A stretch of 64,000 bases of DNA from Marinobacter similis (GTDB lineage: Bacteria > Pseudomonadota > Gammaproteobacteria > Pseudomonadales > Oleiphilaceae). Positions 52,312-61,649 of this stretch are shown here, piece after piece; position 1 is the first letter of the stretch; each line of letters begins with the position of its first letter. The notes under the pieces are model-generated. The model was not told the DNA's origin, made no database searches, and saw nothing but the letters and a program-made list of their open reading frames with translations. A program made the position numbers and the translations under genes. Location: contig NZ_CP007151.1 in assembly GCF_000830985.1 (NCBI RefSeq), positions 2,914,001 through 2,978,000 of the forward strand. Direction: 5' to 3'.

Positions 52312-52977
52312 ATGCGTTTACTGCTCGTCGAAGATGACCGCTTGCTTGCTGAGGGTCTGGTCAGGCAGTTGGGAAAAGCAGGTTTCAGCGTTGATACAAC
52401 TCCCAGTGCCCGAGAAGCCGTCGTTCTGGGTGAGCAAGAGGATTACCGTGCTGTTGTTCTGGACCTGGGTCTACCTGATGGCAACGGGCTGGACGTATTG
52501 AGAAAGTGGCGAACGAATCACGTCAGCTGTCCGGTCTTGATTCTGACCGCGAGAGGCGATTGGCAGGATAAGGTTAACGGCTTGAAAGCCGGGGCAGACG
52601 ATTACCTGGCAAAACCTTTTCAGACAGAAGAGCTAATCGCACGCCTCAACGCACTCGTGCGTCGAAGTGAAGGAAGGGTCCATGCTCAGGTTAAAGCCGG
52701 CCGCTTTGAACTGGACGAAAACCGCCAAAGCCTCAAGATGGACGACGGCGTGGAACATACACTTACCGGCACCGAATTCCGGCTGCTACGTTGTTTGATG
52801 AGCCGCCCTGGCCACGTCTTTTCCAAAGAACAACTAATGGAACAGCTTTACAACTTGAATGATAGCCCGAGTGAAAACGTCATTGAGGCGTATATTCGGA
52901 GGTTAAGGAAGCTAGTGGGCAGCGAAACCATCTCAACACGACGCGGCCAGGGGTACATTTTTAATGCGATTCCTTAA
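52312..52977 (+). CDS. OmpR-family response regulator
   Basis: The 221-residue protein has a receiver domain (acid pocket E7, D8, D9; phospho-acceptor D51 in VVLDLGLPDGNG; K in YLAKPF) and an OmpR/PhoB winged-helix domain (LTGTEFRLLRCLMSRPG, VIEAYIRRLRKLVG, TRRGQGYIF). It resembles QseB/PmrA/PhoP-type regulators. The AAGGA site is eight bases before the ATG. It overlaps the sensor kinase gene by 14 bases. A role in metal response is suggested by the divergent cupredoxin and nearby metal genes, but is inference. Confidence 0.93.
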   Translation: MRLLLVEDDRLLAEGLVRQLGKAGFSVDTTPSAREAVVLGEQEDYRAVVLDLGLPDGNGLDVLRKWRTNHVSCPVLILTARGDWQDKVNGLKAGADDYLAKPFQTEELIARLNALVRRSEGRVHAQVKAGRFELDENRQSLKMDDGVEHTLTGTEFRLLRCLMSRPGHVFSKEQLMEQLYNLNDSPSENVIEAYIRRLRKLVGSETISTRRGQGYIFNAIP

Positions 52978-54298
52978 AAAGCCTGCGTCCGTAAAAGGAA
53001 CCTTGCTTGCGCTGTTACTGCCCGCCGGAATTGGTCTAATGGGGGTAGCGTGGTTGGTCCATGGTTTGCTACTCGACCGAATGTCCCGGGAGTTCGTTGA
53101 AAGCCGACTGAAAGATGAAGTCGCTTTCCTTGAACACCAGATTCGCGACGCGAATGGTGAAGTTGACACTCTCCAGACGGGCGATTATTTCCAGGATGTT
53201 TTTCATCATGCCTTTGCCATACATACACCCGAACAGACCATCATTTCACCCGATACTTGGGAGCCCTTGTTAACGCCTCTGATTGAAAACGAAGAAGACG
53301 GAACCGTTCGCGTAGAAGATGCCGAAACCACTGATACTCCCTTAGACATCCTCGCCTACCGAAAGTCTTTTCAGGTCGGTGAAACACCCATCGTCGTAAT
53401 CGTTTCTGAAGATCTGGGTGCGCTGAAACGCAGCCAAGCTGCACTTCATGCCTGGACCGCCGTAGTATCAGTTCTGTTGATTATGCTCTTGGTCGCCGTG
53501 CTCTGGTTCGGTATCACGATGTCCATGCGACCGGTTGTCACACTCAAAGCCGCATTAAAAAGACTCCAGGACGGAGAGATCTCCCGAATCAACGTTCAGT
53601 CGCCAGAGGAGTTCCACCCGCTGGTTCTTCAACTAAATCAGTTGCTGGACTCCTTAGATCAGCGACTGGAGCGCTCCAGGGACGCTCTCGCAAACCTGTC
53701 TCATAGCGTCAAAACCCCCATCGCAGCCGTCCGGCAGATACTGGAAGACGACACACGTCCCCTCGACACTACTCTTAGGCACCAGATGGTGGAGCGACTA
53801 CGCGATATCGATAGGCAATTAGAGGCTGAAATGCGTCGAAGCCGTTTTGCAGGGCCCCAGATTGGGAAAAGCGCCTACCCCATAAAACAGGCACGGGATC
53901 TTTTGTGGATGCTCGGTCGTTTATATCCGGAAAAGTCGTTTGAACTATCGAGTTCTCTGCCTGAAGACAGCCGATGGCCGATAGAAGAACATGATCTTAA
54001 TGAAGTATTGGGCAACTTACTGGACAATGCTGGCAAATGGTCTTCGAGATGCGTAGAGCTCTCTGTGGAACAAGGCAGCGGCTTCAAGCGAATAGTTGTT
54101 GCTGATGATGGCCCAGGGGTTAATCACAAGGATTTAGCCAGTTTGGGCCAAAGGGGTCTGCGGCTAGATGAGCAAACACCTGGGCACGGTCTCGGCCTTG
54201 CTATCGTTCGAGATATAGTGACTCGCTATGAAGGTAAAATCAGCTTTTCGACTAAGTCCTGTAGCGGTTTACGCGTTTCTATCGAATTATTAAGATAA
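52964..54298 (+). CDS. Sensor histidine kinase
   Basis: The 444-residue protein has an N-terminal membrane segment (about 12-34), a periplasmic sensor loop of about 130 residues, a second membrane segment (about 165-187), and a HAMP-like linker. The H box is LANLSHSVKTPIAAV with H247. The ATP domain shows NEVLGNLLDNAGKWS, VADDGPGV and GHGLGLAIVRDI. The periplasmic loop is rich in Glu and Asp, as in PhoQ-like cation sensors, and H in the loop is scarce. The cognate regulator overlaps its start. A 19-bp repeat starts four bases after its stop. Confidence 0.92.
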   Translation: MRFLKKPASVKGTLLALLLPAGIGLMGVAWLVHGLLLDRMSREFVESRLKDEVAFLEHQIRDANGEVDTLQTGDYFQDVFHHAFAIHTPEQTIISPDTWEPLLTPLIENEEDGTVRVEDAETTDTPLDILAYRKSFQVGETPIVVIVSEDLGALKRSQAALHAWTAVVSVLLIMLLVAVLWFGITMSMRPVVTLKAALKRLQDGEISRINVQSPEEFHPLVLQLNQLLDSLDQRLERSRDALANLSHSVKTPIAAVRQILEDDTRPLDTTLRHQMVERLRDIDRQLEAEMRRSRFAGPQIGKSAYPIKQARDLLWMLGRLYPEKSFELSSSLPEDSRWPIEEHDLNEVLGNLLDNAGKWSSRCVELSVEQGSGFKRIVVADDGPGVNHKDLASLGQRGLRLDEQTPGHGLGLAIVRDIVTRYEGKISFSTKSCSGLRVSIELLR

Positions 54299-54301
54299 AA
54301 T

Positions 54302-54320
54302 CGAATGTTCGCTTTTGTTT
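54302..54320 (+). repeat. Left 19-bp direct repeat (candidate attachment site)
   Basis: CGAATGTTCGCTTTTGTTT is found here and again, identically and in the same orientation, at 57433-57451. Its core CGAA-TG-TTCG is a small dyad. It begins four bases after the sensor kinase stop and about 100 bases beyond the 3' end of the recombinase gene at 54419. Confidence 0.75.
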
Positions 54321-54418
54321 AGCAACTGGAGGAGCCTGATCGCAACCCGAGGGTGATCATCGACTGGAGCTGGCAGCTTCTGCGGCATCCACAGGACCAA
54401 GGACACAAGTTACGCAAC

Positions 54419-55033
54419 TTAGATCTCAATACTCTCGGCTATCTCCAGAGCATCCTCCACCTCGACACCAAGGTATCGCACTGTACTGGACATATTTGTA
54501 TGGCCGAGTAACAACTGGACCGCTCGAAGGTTTTTGGTCTTTTTGTAGATCAGTGTTGCTTTGCTGCGTCTCATTGAGTGAGTGGCATAGACTGAAGGAT
54601 CGAGTCCAATGCTGGTTGTCCACTTCTTGACGATACGGGCATATTGATGAGTAGTGATGTGATCAAACTTCCTCATCCGGCTCGGCCATAAATAATCCAT
54701 TCCAGATAGTCCGCGAAGTTCGATCCACGCTTCGACCGATTCGCGAGTCTTTTTGGTTATCTCAAACTGAACAGGCTGACTGGTTTTCTGCTGGATGACT
54801 TGCGCCCGATCCAGAACCTCTCCGTTTCTGGAAATATCTCGAACCAAAAGCTTAACCATATCGCAAGACCGGAGTTTGCAATCAATCGCCATGTTGAACA
54901 TCGCCAGCTCGCGGATGTTCTTTGCGATCTCTAACCGAATACGGATAGCCCATATTTGTTCGAGTTTGAGTGGTAGCTTTTGGCCAACGAGCTTCCCCTT
55001 GTTCCAGGGAGCTTTGCTGATAGGAAGTGTCAT
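54419..55033 (-). CDS. Minimal tyrosine recombinase/integrase
   Basis: The 204-residue protein is a tyrosine-recombinase catalytic domain with all expected active-site residues: R55 (KLRSCDM), K83 (QQKTSQP), H152 and R155 (THSMRRSKA), H178 (LLGHTN) and nucleophile Y187 (VRYLGVE). It lacks the usual N-terminal arm- and core-binding domains of about 150 residues found in phage integrases. Its base composition is lower in GC than the neighbours. It lies inside a segment bounded by 19-bp direct repeats and is the likely mover of that segment. Confidence 0.9.
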   Translation of the reverse strand: MTLPISKAPWNKGKLVGQKLPLKLEQIWAIRIRLEIAKNIRELAMFNMAIDCKLRSCDMVKLLVRDISRNGEVLDRAQVIQQKTSQPVQFEITKKTRESVEAWIELRGLSGMDYLWPSRMRKFDHITTHQYARIVKKWTTSIGLDPSVYATHSMRRSKATLIYKKTKNLRAVQLLLGHTNMSSTVRYLGVEVEDALEIAESIEI

Positions 55034-55220
55034 GACGTGGCCCTCTTCGGAGGGTAAGGGCCTTTAAGTATGGTTCAGAAGATTGTTCTCTGCTGGCCAA
55101 CCTGGTCGCAAAGCGGACATTCATCCTCGCCCATGCCCAACCATTGTCCTGGCATTCCATTGCGCACGGTACAAGCCTCGAAGTTCCCTCGACGAATGAA
55201 TCGCTAAGCAATACTTAGCT

Positions 55221-55252
55221 GAAAAAACCGGCCCCGTGGACGCATGAGGCCG
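55221..55252 (-). terminator. Minus-strand terminator after the transmembrane anchor gene
   Basis: On the minus strand CCGGCC (55252-55247) pairs with GGCCGG (55232-55227) over a 14-base loop, followed by six T residues (55226-55221). It lies about 28 bases past the stop of the gene at 55281. Confidence 0.75.
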
Positions 55253-55280
55253 GATGTCGGTACATTTATCAGAGTTTAAA

Positions 55281-55976
55281 TCACAACACCTTCTTCAACT
55301 GCCCGTAGTCTCCTCCGGTGCGCAAGACCAGCGTGATGTCGTTATCGTTCCGGTTCCTGAAGAACCAGCCATGGTCGCCGGTGAAGGCTGCTTCCAGCTC
55401 ACCCTCGTCTTCCGGCACGCCCCGGCCTTTTTCATAGGAAATGGACTGGCCGCTTCCATTGCCATGGGTATCAAAGTTGATCGGGCCGCCCTCAGCCACC
55501 CAGGAGAACCGGGCTACGGCACCTTCCTCCATGGTGAGTTTGTATTCGGTGCCTTCTCCTGGTGTGAGGACCACACGCACTTCATCCTGCCACTGCGGTT
55601 CCGCAATTTCTGGTTCAGGTGCAGGCTCTGGTTTGGCAGGTGCAGCCTCTGCCTCAGGTGACGGGGCAGGTTCCTCTACGACTTGCGCCACGACAGGTTC
55701 TTTCACTTCCGGGGCCTTCTGATCGACCGAGGATTGCACCGCAACCATTTGGGCAGCCTGGTCAGCAGCCGCTTCTTCGGCGAGCTGTTCTTTGATCTCG
55801 CCCATTTCTGTCAGGCCCAAAAGCCGACCTGCGCCGGTTGGGTCCAGGGCGTATTCGGCGGGCATGACCACGGTTACCAGCAGAGCCAGCGCCACAACAG
55901 CGGCAACAATGGTTGATCGAACCAGCTTGGCGGTGCTGGGCAGTTCTTCACGGTTGGGTATATCGTTGTTGTACAT
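55281..55976 (-). CDS. Membrane-anchored periplasmic protein (transmembrane anchor protein type)
   Basis: The 231-residue protein has one membrane segment near the N-terminus (about 20-42: STIVAAVVALALLVTVVMPAEYA), then a Pro/Glu/Ala-rich spacer (about 75-125) and a compact C-terminal domain (DEVRVVLTPGEGTEYKLTMEEG, INFDTHGNGSG, DHGWFFRNRNDNDITLVLRTGGDYG). Proteins of this build are often named transmembrane anchor protein and sit beside HupE/UreJ genes in metal islands. It is in the same direction as, and 15 bases downstream of, the HupE-like gene. Its exact role is unknown. Confidence 0.8.
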   Translation of the reverse strand: MYNNDIPNREELPSTAKLVRSTIVAAVVALALLVTVVMPAEYALDPTGAGRLLGLTEMGEIKEQLAEEAAADQAAQMVAVQSSVDQKAPEVKEPVVAQVVEEPAPSPEAEAAPAKPEPAPEPEIAEPQWQDEVRVVLTPGEGTEYKLTMEEGAVARFSWVAEGGPINFDTHGNGSGQSISYEKGRGVPEDEGELEAAFTGDHGWFFRNRNDNDITLVLRTGGDYGQLKKVL

Positions 55977-55991
55977 GGGGAATCTCCAGAA

Positions 55992-56726
55992 TCAGGCGAC
56001 AAAGTAACCGGTGAGCTGATAGCCAAAGAGCAGAAAACCTGCACTCATCATGGCCACGTTAGCGGTGTAGGCATGGCGGAAAAATCCGTCGGTTTTTCGC
56101 CAGAAGCTTATGGCAATCAGGATCATGGCCAGGGCGATCAACTGTCCGATTTCCACGCCCACGTTGAAGGCAAGGAGGTTCGGAATCAGGCCGTCCGGCG
56201 AGATGTCGTATTCGATGATCTTGGTGGACAGGCCGAAACCATGGAAGAACCCGAAAATCAACGTGGCGGCCTTGGTGTTGGGCTGGAACCCAAACCACCG
56301 CTGATAGGCACCTATGTTGTCCAGTGCCTTGTAGACGATGGACAGACCGATAATCGCATCAATGATGTAGCTGTTGATGCCCACGTTGAAGTAAACCCCC
56401 AGCAGCATCGTGGTGGAATGCCCCAGGGCAAACAGGCTCACGTAGATCGCGATGTGCTGCATGCGATACAGGAAGAAAATGACACCCAGCAGGAACAGCA
56501 GGTGGTCATAGCCGGTGACCATGTGCTTGGCCCCCAGATAGATGAACGCAATGAGGTTTATCCCGGTAATTTCCTGGATGTATCCCTTGTCGCCCTGAGC
56601 GACGGCATGGGCGAGCGCATCGGAGCTCACACCCAGTAAGCCCAGGGTCAGAAATATCCAGAACAGACGACTGCCGGTGCCGGTTGAGGACACACCACGA
56701 CAACCGCCAAGCAAGCTTGACAACAT
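55992..56726 (-). CDS. HupE/UreJ family membrane protein
   Basis: HupE/UreJ proteins are small permeases linked to nickel or cobalt uptake. The 244-residue protein has an N-terminal signal-like segment and about six further hydrophobic helices. It carries the family motifs GAKHMVTGYDHLLFLLGVIFF, ALGHSTTMLLGV and FGFFHGFGLS, whose His and Asp residues are thought to bind metal. GGAG lies five bases before the ATG at 56726. The precise metal cannot be read from the sequence. Confidence 0.88.
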   Translation of the reverse strand: MLSSLLGGCRGVSSTGTGSRLFWIFLTLGLLGVSSDALAHAVAQGDKGYIQEITGINLIAFIYLGAKHMVTGYDHLLFLLGVIFFLYRMQHIAIYVSLFALGHSTTMLLGVYFNVGINSYIIDAIIGLSIVYKALDNIGAYQRWFGFQPNTKAATLIFGFFHGFGLSTKIIEYDISPDGLIPNLLAFNVGVEIGQLIALAMILIAISFWRKTDGFFRHAYTANVAMMSAGFLLFGYQLTGYFVA

Positions 56727-56774
56727 AAAGACTCCAATCGAATTTGTTTTCTCGGGCCGCGAAAGCGGCAAGAA

Positions 56775-57158
56775 TCAAGTGGAAAGGGAGACTTTTGGAG
56801 GGCGTTCAAGCCGATAGCGCAAACTGCGGGGAGAACCTCCGGCAAAGGGCACGGGCTGCCGGAGAACGGTCAGGCTTTGGGAAAAAAATGGAATTCTGAG
56901 CTGGTCCACGGTCTCGTGGGTGTGGTTGCCAGCATCATGATGCAGTGATGATGTCTCTGGCTCCTCGTCAAAATCGTGGGGGTGTCCATGGCCACCATGA
57001 CTGCCTGGATTAGCGTCAGACTGGGATTCCCAATCGCCCGCTAACTCAGCCACACCGTGAGAGAACGACTCGCCAATCACCGACAATGAAAGGCCCGCCA
57101 ATGCAAACAGCATGACGAGCGTCGGAAGCAGCTTTCTCTGGTGGATGGCCGAAATCAT
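56775..57158 (-). CDS. Histidine-rich exported protein, possible metal binder
   Basis: The 127-residue protein has a hydrophobic signal-like segment (about 10-33) and then a His-rich stretch: SHGGHGHPHDFDEEPETSSLHHD, with about nine His in 35 residues, followed by a basic C-terminal tail. Such proteins (CzcI-like or similar) often accompany metal efflux or uptake genes. It is the first gene of the minus-strand run that continues with HupE and the anchor protein. The start at 57158 (MISAIHQRK) is the best ATG, without a strong ribosome site. Confidence 0.65.
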   Translation of the reverse strand: MISAIHQRKLLPTLVMLFALAGLSLSVIGESFSHGVAELAGDWESQSDANPGSHGGHGHPHDFDEEPETSSLHHDAGNHTHETVDQLRIPFFSQSLTVLRQPVPFAGGSPRSLRYRLERPPKVSLST

Positions 57159-57432
57159 CAATCTAATGGGTCGAGTCTGTGGTTGGATTTCAACGAAAAC
57201 AGAGGATACCACCGCCCCATGGGGGATCGGAATTAAACATGGTAAATGTGTTCACAGTCACCACTTTGACAAAGCTTGAAACAGAATCTGTTGAAGTTCT
57301 ATTCGTTCATCGTTGAGTGGTTTGCCTTCTAACCGCCGCTTGGCAAAGTTGAATCGCCGCCACCTCTGGAATGGGGTGAATGCAGAGACATTTCTTGTGC
57401 AATTCGGGAGGAATCCGAAATTTGGGGTGCTG

Positions 57433-57451
57433 CGAATGTTCGCTTTTGTTT
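57433..57451 (+). repeat. Right 19-bp direct repeat (candidate attachment site)
   Basis: This is identical over 19 bases to 54302-54320 and in the same orientation. Together the two copies bound a 3.1-kb segment that carries the recombinase and three metal-associated genes. Here the preceding G extends the dyad to GCGAA-TG-TTCGC. Confidence 0.75.
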
Positions 57452-57542
57452 TGGGAAACATAGGGCCAGCCAAAACCGAAGGCTTAGATCCCCAAAACCT
57501 GTCCGGTTCGGCCAAAAAATGGTGACAAGCACACGGAAGAAC

Positions 57543-57581
57543 AAAAAAATCCCGGTCAGTGGGGGGATTAATCTGACCGGG
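57543..57581 (-). terminator. Rho-independent terminator after malG
   Basis: On the minus strand CCCGGTCAG (57581-57573) pairs perfectly with CTGACCGGG (57559-57551) across a 13-base loop, followed by ATTTTTTT. It ends the malEFG transcript about 50 bases after the malG stop. Confidence 0.92.
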
Positions 57582-57629
57582 TCGCGAAAAAGTACGCTGG
57601 AAGACGCTGTTGTCGCGTAAAGGTAAAGC

Positions 57630-58520
57630 CTAGCCCTTCACCCCGCCGGCGGTTAGGCCGCCCACAATCCACTTCTGGCAGTACAGGAAGATCAGGGTGA
57701 TGGGCAGGCCAGACAGCACGGCAGCGGCTGCGAAATCGCCCCAGAGGTAATTCTGTTCGTAGAGGTACTGTTGCGCACCCACGGCCAGTGTCAGCTTATC
57801 GGTATCCACCAGCAGCACCGAGGCCATCGGGTATTCCATGATGGTCATGATGAACGCCAGGATGAACACCACCACCAGGATGGGCACCGACAGCGGCAGC
57901 AGGATATACCGGAACGCCTGCCAGGTGGTGGCACCATCAACAATGGCAGCCTCTTCCAGGGACCGGTCGATGGAGTCGAAATAGCCCTTGATGGTCCAGA
58001 TGTGCAGTGCCATACCACCCAGGGAGGCAACAATCACGGCACCGTGGGTGTTCAGGCCAAGCCAGCTGACGTGATTGCCAATCTGATCAAACAGGGCGTA
58101 CAGCGCAACCAGCGACAACACCGGCGGGAACATCTGGAAAATCAGCATCGACTTCAGCACCGCCCCCTTGCCGGCGAAGCGCATGCGCGCAAAGGCGTAG
58201 GCACTGGTAGTCGAGAGCGCCAGGATCAGCACCGATGACGCCACCGCCACCTTGATGGAATTCCAGAGCCACAGCAGCACCGGGAACGGCGGCTGGGTGG
58301 TGACTCCGTCTTCCCCGGTGTAAGGCAGGCCAAGCGCCAGGTACCAGTGCTCCAGGGAAGGGTTCTGCGGCAGCAAGCTGCCTGAGGCGAAGTTACCACT
58401 GCGGAAGGAAATGGAAATAACCATCAGCAGCGGAAACAGCACGATTGCGATGAAAGCCAGCATGCCAAGATGAGAAGCCAGCACGCGGTATTTGGTTGAT
58501 TGGGGTTGAACCATCGCCAT
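57630..58520 (-). CDS. malG: Maltose/maltodextrin ABC transporter permease MalG
   Basis: MalG is one of two inner membrane permeases of the maltose importer. The 296-residue protein has about six membrane helices and the EAA loop that docks the ATPase, [23 protein letters not shown]. Length and the C-terminal [15 protein letters not shown] match MalG. It follows malF by nine bases. No malK ATPase gene is in the window, so it must lie elsewhere or be shared. Confidence 0.96.
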   Translation of the reverse strand: MAMVQPQSTKYRVLASHLGMLAFIAIVLFPLLMVISISFRSGNFASGSLLPQNPSLEHWYLALGLPYTGEDGVTTQPPFPVLLWLWNSIKVAVASSVLILALSTTSAYAFARMRFAGKGAVLKSMLIFQMFPPVLSLVALYALFDQIGNHVSWLGLNTHGAVIVASLGGMALHIWTIKGYFDSIDRSLEEAAIVDGATTWQAFRYILLPLSVPILVVVFILAFIMTIMEYPMASVLLVDTDKLTLAVGAQQYLYEQNYLWGDFAAAAVLSGLPITLIFLYCQKWIVGGLTAGGVKG

Positions 58521-58529
58521 GGGAAGCTC

Positions 58530-60023
58530 CTATACCTTGATCTTGGACAGTTTGAGATTGATCAGCGACAGCGCGCCCACAACCAGGAAGATGGCAGTGG
58601 CAATAGCGGCAGCCAGACCAAAGTTCTGTCCGGAGTCCTGGAACGCAATCCGGTAGGTGTAGCTCACCAGCAGATCCGTTGTTCCGGCCGGCGTGCTCGC
58701 ACCGATGATATCGGGTGCACCACCGGTCAGCAGTGCGATCAGGACAAAGTTATTGAAGTTGAATGCAAAACTGGCAATCAGCAGCGGCATCAACGGCTTG
58801 ATGATCAACGGCAATGTGATGTTGAACAGATTACTGACCGGCCCGGCGCCGTCCATCGCGGAGGCTTCGTAAAGATCCCTGGGGATGGCCTGCAACAGCC
58901 CCATGCACAACAACATCATGTAGGGGTAGCCGAGCCAGGTATTCACTATCAGGATCATGGTTCGCGCCAGCGCCGGATCACTAAACCAGTCCGGACGCAG
59001 CCCGAACAGGCCTTCCAGCACCAGGTTGATTTCACCGAAGTTCTGGTTGAACAGACCCTTGAACACCAGGATCGAAATGAACGCCGGTACCGCGTACGGC
59101 AGGATCAGCATGGTGCGGTAGAAGCCTTTGCCCCGGATCTGGTCCCACTGCAGCAGGTTAGCCAGCAACAAGCCCAGCGCCAGTGTGAAGATCACGGTGG
59201 CTACGGCAAAGGACAGGGTCCAGACAAAGATCTGGAAAAAAGGACCACGGATGGTCGGATCGCTGACTACCTTCAGGTAATTGTCCCAACCGATATTGAC
59301 GGTCCAGCCTGGCGACAGGGTCTCGCCATCGGCGCTGCGGTAAAAGCCGGTCTCGTGATCGGGAAAATAGGTTGTTCCGGTTTGATTGTCGGTCAGGCTG
59401 CCATTGTCGTGCTGACTGAACTGCGGATGAATCGCCGCGAAGGAGCGCAAGCTGGCCTGACTGAGTTCACGTCCGTCTTCGGTGATCAGCGTCACCTGCG
59501 ACAACAACTCGCGCAACTGAATAATGTCGCGAATGCCCAGAGCCTCGCCTCGGGGCTGGCCCGACAGCGGCAGTACCGGCGCCGTAGTTTCGCCGGCCTC
59601 CAGCTCCATGGGTGCCGAGGTCAGATTCTGGTGCTTGCCCTTCAGGTGAACGATGTAACCGGCATTGGTCTTGTAGAGCTCGTAGTCGTAGCGCACCGCT
59701 TCTGACTGGTAGGTCCGGCTCAGCAGGTTTTCCTGCACTTGCCCGAAACTCAGCAGGTTACTGGCACTGTAGTTGGTGAAACCAATGCCAATGGTGTACA
59801 TCAGCGGGAAGATTACGAACAGGCCCATGCCGGCGATCGCCGGAAAGATATACCGGTGCGCGTACAGTTTGCGGTTGAAGAACACCATCACCGCAGAGGC
59901 TGTAAGCACCAGGAACAGCATGGCGAATACGAACTCGCGCTGGGCGTACAAGGCCAGGATCAGGTAGAGCGACATGCCAACCAAGGCGGCAAGGGCGCTC
60001 CACTTCAAAAATGCTCGAAACAT
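58530..60023 (-). CDS. malF: Maltose/maltodextrin ABC transporter permease MalF
   Basis: MalF pairs with MalG to form the transport channel. The 497-residue protein has eight or so membrane helices and, after the third, the large periplasmic P2 domain (about residues 85-270) that contacts the binding protein, a MalF hallmark. The EAA loop is YEASAMDGAGPVSNLFNITLPLI. I place the start at 60023 (MFRAFLKWSALAAL), which fits the first helix of E. coli MalF; an upstream ATG at 60071 would add 16 residues. The frame is intact. Confidence 0.94.
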   Translation of the reverse strand: MFRAFLKWSALAALVGMSLYLILALYAQREFVFAMLFLVLTASAVMVFFNRKLYAHRYIFPAIAGMGLFVIFPLMYTIGIGFTNYSASNLLSFGQVQENLLSRTYQSEAVRYDYELYKTNAGYIVHLKGKHQNLTSAPMELEAGETTAPVLPLSGQPRGEALGIRDIIQLRELLSQVTLITEDGRELSQASLRSFAAIHPQFSQHDNGSLTDNQTGTTYFPDHETGFYRSADGETLSPGWTVNIGWDNYLKVVSDPTIRGPFFQIFVWTLSFAVATVIFTLALGLLLANLLQWDQIRGKGFYRTMLILPYAVPAFISILVFKGLFNQNFGEINLVLEGLFGLRPDWFSDPALARTMILIVNTWLGYPYMMLLCMGLLQAIPRDLYEASAMDGAGPVSNLFNITLPLIIKPLMPLLIASFAFNFNNFVLIALLTGGAPDIIGASTPAGTTDLLVSYTYRIAFQDSGQNFGLAAAIATAIFLVVGALSLINLKLSKIKV

Positions 60024-60089
60024 GAAGTATCTGCTTTCGATTCCGGGAGAGGACAGGGTTTCCGTTATCATTGTAGTCAGCCCGTAGGT

Positions 60090-60116
60090 TGCCACCGCTT
60101 CAGGGAGGCGGTGGCA
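60090..60116 (-). other. Intercistronic hairpin between malE and malF
   Basis: TGCCACCGC (60090-60098) and GCGGTGGCA (60108-60116) form a perfect 9-bp stem. It sits in the 163-base malE-malF gap and has no T run. In E. coli a palindromic element in the same gap keeps malE mRNA more abundant than malF, and this one may do likewise. Confidence 0.65.
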
Positions 60117-60186
60117 GATTGTCGTCCATGGGTGTACTCGTGCGGTTACGGGCAGCGGTCCCTGCTGCCCGAACGGCCCACCGGTA

Positions 60187-61384
<1,198 letters not shown>

Positions 61385-61649
61385 CAGGTGTTTCCTCTGT
61401 CTGTTCTTGCCTTATTCTTGTTGTCCGGCCGTTCGCGAGGTGTTGGTGAGCCGGGATGAACGCAAAATGCTCTTTTGCGAGTCTTTGCACTTTGTTGCAA
61501 CCGAGCTAAATAAGCATCCCCCCTTATTTCATTCCCCGAGGCGTAGCGCGGGGGAGTAGAAAGGCGTAGAGATCTCCGTCTACCACCCCGGTTCCGACTC
61601 TGCTTTCATGTCATGCACAAGAACCATAATCCCAACCGGAGCTGACACC
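61385..61649. promoter_or_regulatory. Divergent malE/amylase control region with dyads and MalT-like boxes
   Basis: Two dyads are visible: CGCAAAA-tgctc-TTTTGCG (61461-61479) and TTGCA-N6-TGCAA (61485-61500). Several G-rich elements resemble MalT boxes (GGGGAKGAGG): GGGATGA near 61453 (plus), GGGGGATG near 61516 (minus) and GGGGAGTAGA near 61552 (plus). The dyads would suit a repressor of LacI type; the G-rich boxes would suit a MalT-like activator. I cannot tell which is used. Confidence 0.45.

Larger units (their letters stand above)
57159..57629. other. Gap between the metal genes and malG
   Basis: This 471-base stretch contains the right 19-bp direct repeat (57433-57451) and the malG terminator (57543-57581). 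An 85-codon minus-strand frame (57515-57258) and an overlapping plus-strand frame have no features I recognise and no good ribosome site. Base composition is lower in GC than in the mal genes. Confidence 0.5.

Noticed and set aside
57258..57525. Overlapping short frames on both strands in the gap before malG
   Set aside because: They have no ribosome site and no recognisable motifs, and both run through the 19-bp repeat.
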